Positions 30,219-32,002 of a DNA stretch of 32,002 nt are shown piece after piece. The notes under the pieces were generated by a model. The model did not search any database. It worked only from the letters and a program-made list of their open reading frames with translations, and had not been told where the DNA came from. Numbering within the stretch: the first letter of the stretch is position 1; each line of letters starts with the position of its first letter. The translations under genes and the position numbers were made by a program. This DNA comes from Acidaminococcaceae bacterium (GTDB taxonomy: Bacteria; Bacillota; Negativicutes; Acidaminococcales; Acidaminococcaceae): NCBI GenBank assembly GCA_029004715.1, contig JAQVYX010000012.1, positions 1 to 32,002 on the forward strand, in the 5' to 3' direction.

Positions 30219-31622
30219 TTATGCTGCCGGTTCTTCTACTACATTACTCGCAGGCACTAAAATATAGGTCAGTCCATAGGTAACAATACAAAATAACCAC
30301 TCAGCATAAATAACATGTGGTAAAAAACGTACAGAAGGAACTAACTGCCACACAACTAAAACAATTAGACCAACTAATAAAGTATTAAACCCTGCTGCTT
30401 TGCTGGTATGTTTGGGAAAAAATAACGCCATGATAACAATAACGCTAAAGGCTGCTGTCAAAGACAGCCCTATCATAATAGTTCCCAATATTCCTGATAC
30501 GCTCATGGCCATAAATACCGTTAAAGCTCCTGAAATAATAATGCATAACCGCATTACCGACAATTGTTTAGCCTCACTGCAATTAGGATTTATAAATTTT
30601 TTGTAAATATCATTAGAAAACATAGTGCCTGCGCTTAAGAGCAAATTGCAAGCTGTAGATACATCTGCCGCCCATAACGCAGCTAAAGTGACACCTGCTA
30701 AAATAGGTTGAAGGCTCACAATAACTTGAGGCAATGCAAGAGCTGCCTGTGCCTCGGGATAAGTCGCCTTGGCCACAATGCCTAAAAGTGCCGCCATAAA
30801 ACCTACCGGAATCATCAAAATGCCGCCCCATATAAAACCTTTACGAGCAACAGTAGCTGTTTTAGCCCCTAGCGAAATCTGAATTATACTTTGCAAAGAA
30901 AGATTTACCGTTATCAAAACAACAATCCAGGTTGTAATACCTTTTATACCAACCCCGGCAATAGGATCAAACCAAGGAACATTTGCAGGAAGCTGAGCAA
31001 GCAAATTTCCCATACCGCCAATATTAGTTAATTGAATTATAGTAGCGACAGTAATACCACCATAAATAAGAATTATGTTCAATACATTTGCTAAACTTGC
31101 GGACCACATGCCGCCAATAAAAGTAATACTGATGAAAACTACAGCACTAATTAGCATCCCGGTGTGAAAATCAAAAACATCAGGCATAATGGCATGTAAA
31201 ATACTGCCACCTGCGATATACTGCAAAGAAATAATGACTAGCTGAATAACTATTTGACAAATAACGCCTAAAACAACAGCCTTACTATCATGGTAACGCG
31301 CAATAAGTTCTGAAATAGTAGTAATTTGCGCAGCACGATACCTTTTTGCTAAAAATGCTCCCATAACAATAGCTCCTATACCCCAAGCAATTGTATACCA
31401 ACCTGCTGACAGCCCTACTTTAAAAGCATGTTCTGATACCCCTATGGTAGATGCGCCACCTACGGCAAGTCCTATGATGGTAACCCCTATAAGCGGTGCG
31501 GATAATTTTCTACCGGCCAAAGCAAAATTTTCTGCAGTTCCCTCAATACGTTTTTTTGCATACCAACTAATAGCAAAAAGAACTCCAACATACAAAATTA
31601 AAATAGCGAGTGATATTGACAT
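30219..31622 (-). CDS. Sodium:solute symporter (SSS family), T-box controlled
   Basis: A 467-aa transporter with about 13 hydrophobic helices. The N-terminal part has the SSS landmarks: FALAGRKLSAPLIGVTIIGLAVGGASTIGVSE and SAGWYTIAWGIGAIVMGAFLAKRYR (both abbreviated from one continuous block), then TISELIARYHDSKAV and FIGGMWSASLANVLN. ATG 31620-31622 is chosen because GGAGGTAGG is seven bases upstream; a TTG further up overlaps it. The substrate is not evident from sequence. The leader upstream is a T-box, so the substrate should be an amino acid or its precursor; the specifier reads most simply as UUC (Phe), with GUU (Val) as alternative. No terminator is seen after it. Confidence 0.87.
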   Translation of the reverse strand: MSISLAILILYVGVLFAISWYAKKRIEGTAENFALAGRKLSAPLIGVTIIGLAVGGASTIGVSEHAFKVGLSAGWYTIAWGIGAIVMGAFLAKRYRAAQITTISELIARYHDSKAVVLGVICQIVIQLVIISLQYIAGGSILHAIMPDVFDFHTGMLISAVVFISITFIGGMWSASLANVLNIILIYGGITVATIIQLTNIGGMGNLLAQLPANVPWFDPIAGVGIKGITTWIVVLITVNLSLQSIIQISLGAKTATVARKGFIWGGILMIPVGFMAALLGIVAKATYPEAQAALALPQVIVSLQPILAGVTLAALWAADVSTACNLLLSAGTMFSNDIYKKFINPNCSEAKQLSVMRLCIIISGALTVFMAMSVSGILGTIMIGLSLTAAFSVIVIMALFFPKHTSKAAGFNTLLVGLIVLVVWQLVPSVRFLPHVIYAEWLFCIVTYGLTYILVPASNVVEEPAA

Positions 31623-31680
31623 CTTACCTACCTCCAATAATAAAATATTATAAAGCTTTTGCCGGAAGTCTTTTCTTCTA

Positions 31681-31980
31681 AATAAAAAAGCCCTTCCTGC
31701 TTTTCACAGAAAGGGACGAATAATTCGTGGTACCACCCTAATTGACGCAAAAATCCCAAAAAAAAAGAACCCGGCTTCTGGGACGAACATTAGCCGCGGT
31801 ACCACCCATTTGGAATGCATTGCATCCACTCAACTCCTTAACGCGGAAAACGATCCAACTTACTAAAGTTCAGTCGATAGCTCAAGAGGGAACTTCATCT
31901 GTAGTTTCGTTACCGGCTCTCACTATTCCGGCTCGCTTTAAGCTACGCAAACAAATTACTTTTCTCTATCATTGCTGTGT
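31681..31980 (-). promoter_or_regulatory. T-box leader with one Stem I and two antiterminator/terminator modules
   Basis: Minus strand: a full-length Stem I begins near AATGATAGAGAAAAGTA (about 31965-31972 onward), with an apical GAGCCGGAATAGTGAGAGCC and closing CCTCTTGAG. Counting as in glyQS T-boxes (codon, one base, five bases, GAG), the specifier is UUC at 31890-31892. The first T-box GGGTGGTACCGCGG (31794-31807) is followed by a CGTCCC...GGGA terminator with T9 (31751-31786). Only about 55 bases later comes a second T-box, AGGGTGGTACCACG (31726-31739), with its own terminator (31682-31717: CCCTTTCTG/CAGGAAGGG, T6). There is no room for a second Stem I. The -35 of the promoter lies beyond or at the window edge. 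Confidence 0.9.
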
Positions 31981-32002
31981 CAATATTAATTTATGAGTAA
32001 AT

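Noticed and set aside
31742-31996. Plus-strand ORF of 84 codons at the right edge
   Set aside because: It is the complement of the T-box leader and has no ribosome site.

Overview
The window reads as chromosomal DNA of a low-GC, diderm member of the Firmicutes, most likely the class Negativicutes. The gene order is that of the conserved Firmicutes sigma-A (dnaG-rpoD) region: glyQ-glyS, a CcpN-type regulator, a PEP synthase regulatory protein, dgt, dnaG, rpoD, then trmK and the Nif3/YqfO gene. It also carries an LptA/OstA-like protein, which implies an outer membrane. The species cannot be named from this sequence alone. Nearly everything is on the minus strand, so the chromosome is read from high to low coordinates.

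From right to left. (1) 32002-26949: a leader with a T-box Stem I, a phenylalanine-like specifier (UUC) and two successive antiterminator/terminator modules, feeding a sodium:solute symporter. Next come an ArnT/PMT-like membrane glycosyltransferase, a WYL-domain regulator and an unrecognised 159-aa protein. (2) 26900-26560: two tandem 172-bp repeats on the opposite strand, each looking like a complete small-RNA gene with three C-rich (UCCCC-type) motifs. (3) 26554-20033: glyQS behind a T-box with a drastically shortened Stem I, then PEP synthase (ppsA), a CcpN-like HTH-CBS regulator and the ppsR bifunctional kinase/phosphorylase. A shared palindrome sits upstream of the regulator and in the ppsA promoter. 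(4) 19178-13646: a divergent lptA-like gene, dgt, dnaG and an unusually large rpoD. (5) 13563-5715: a tRNA(CAT) and an accessory block of arsenic resistance (arsR-acr3-arsC), a secreted SGNH hydrolase, a zinc uptake locus (znuA divergent from znuCB-zur) and a CGGC-domain protein. This block separates rpoD from its usual downstream neighbours. (6) 5583-2311: trmK-nif3-yhaM, RNase P RNA (rnpB) and trxA with a GtrB-type glycosyltransferase. (7) 1368-1: a c-di-AMP riboswitch controlling an NlpC/P60 wall hydrolase, then a second ArsR regulator and the start of a YraQ/ArsP-type permease that runs off the window.

The most interesting signal is the pair of tandem C-rich small-RNA candidates at 26560-26900. 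Their layout recalls repeated CU-rich sRNAs in other Firmicutes (Listeria LhrC, staphylococcal UCCC-motif RNAs), and I recognise no protein-coding explanation for them. Other points of note are the miniature glyQS T-box, the double antiterminator leader, two genes that appear to start at AUA and AUU, a roughly 160-residue insertion in RpoD, and the shared palindrome linking the CcpN-like regulator to ppsA.
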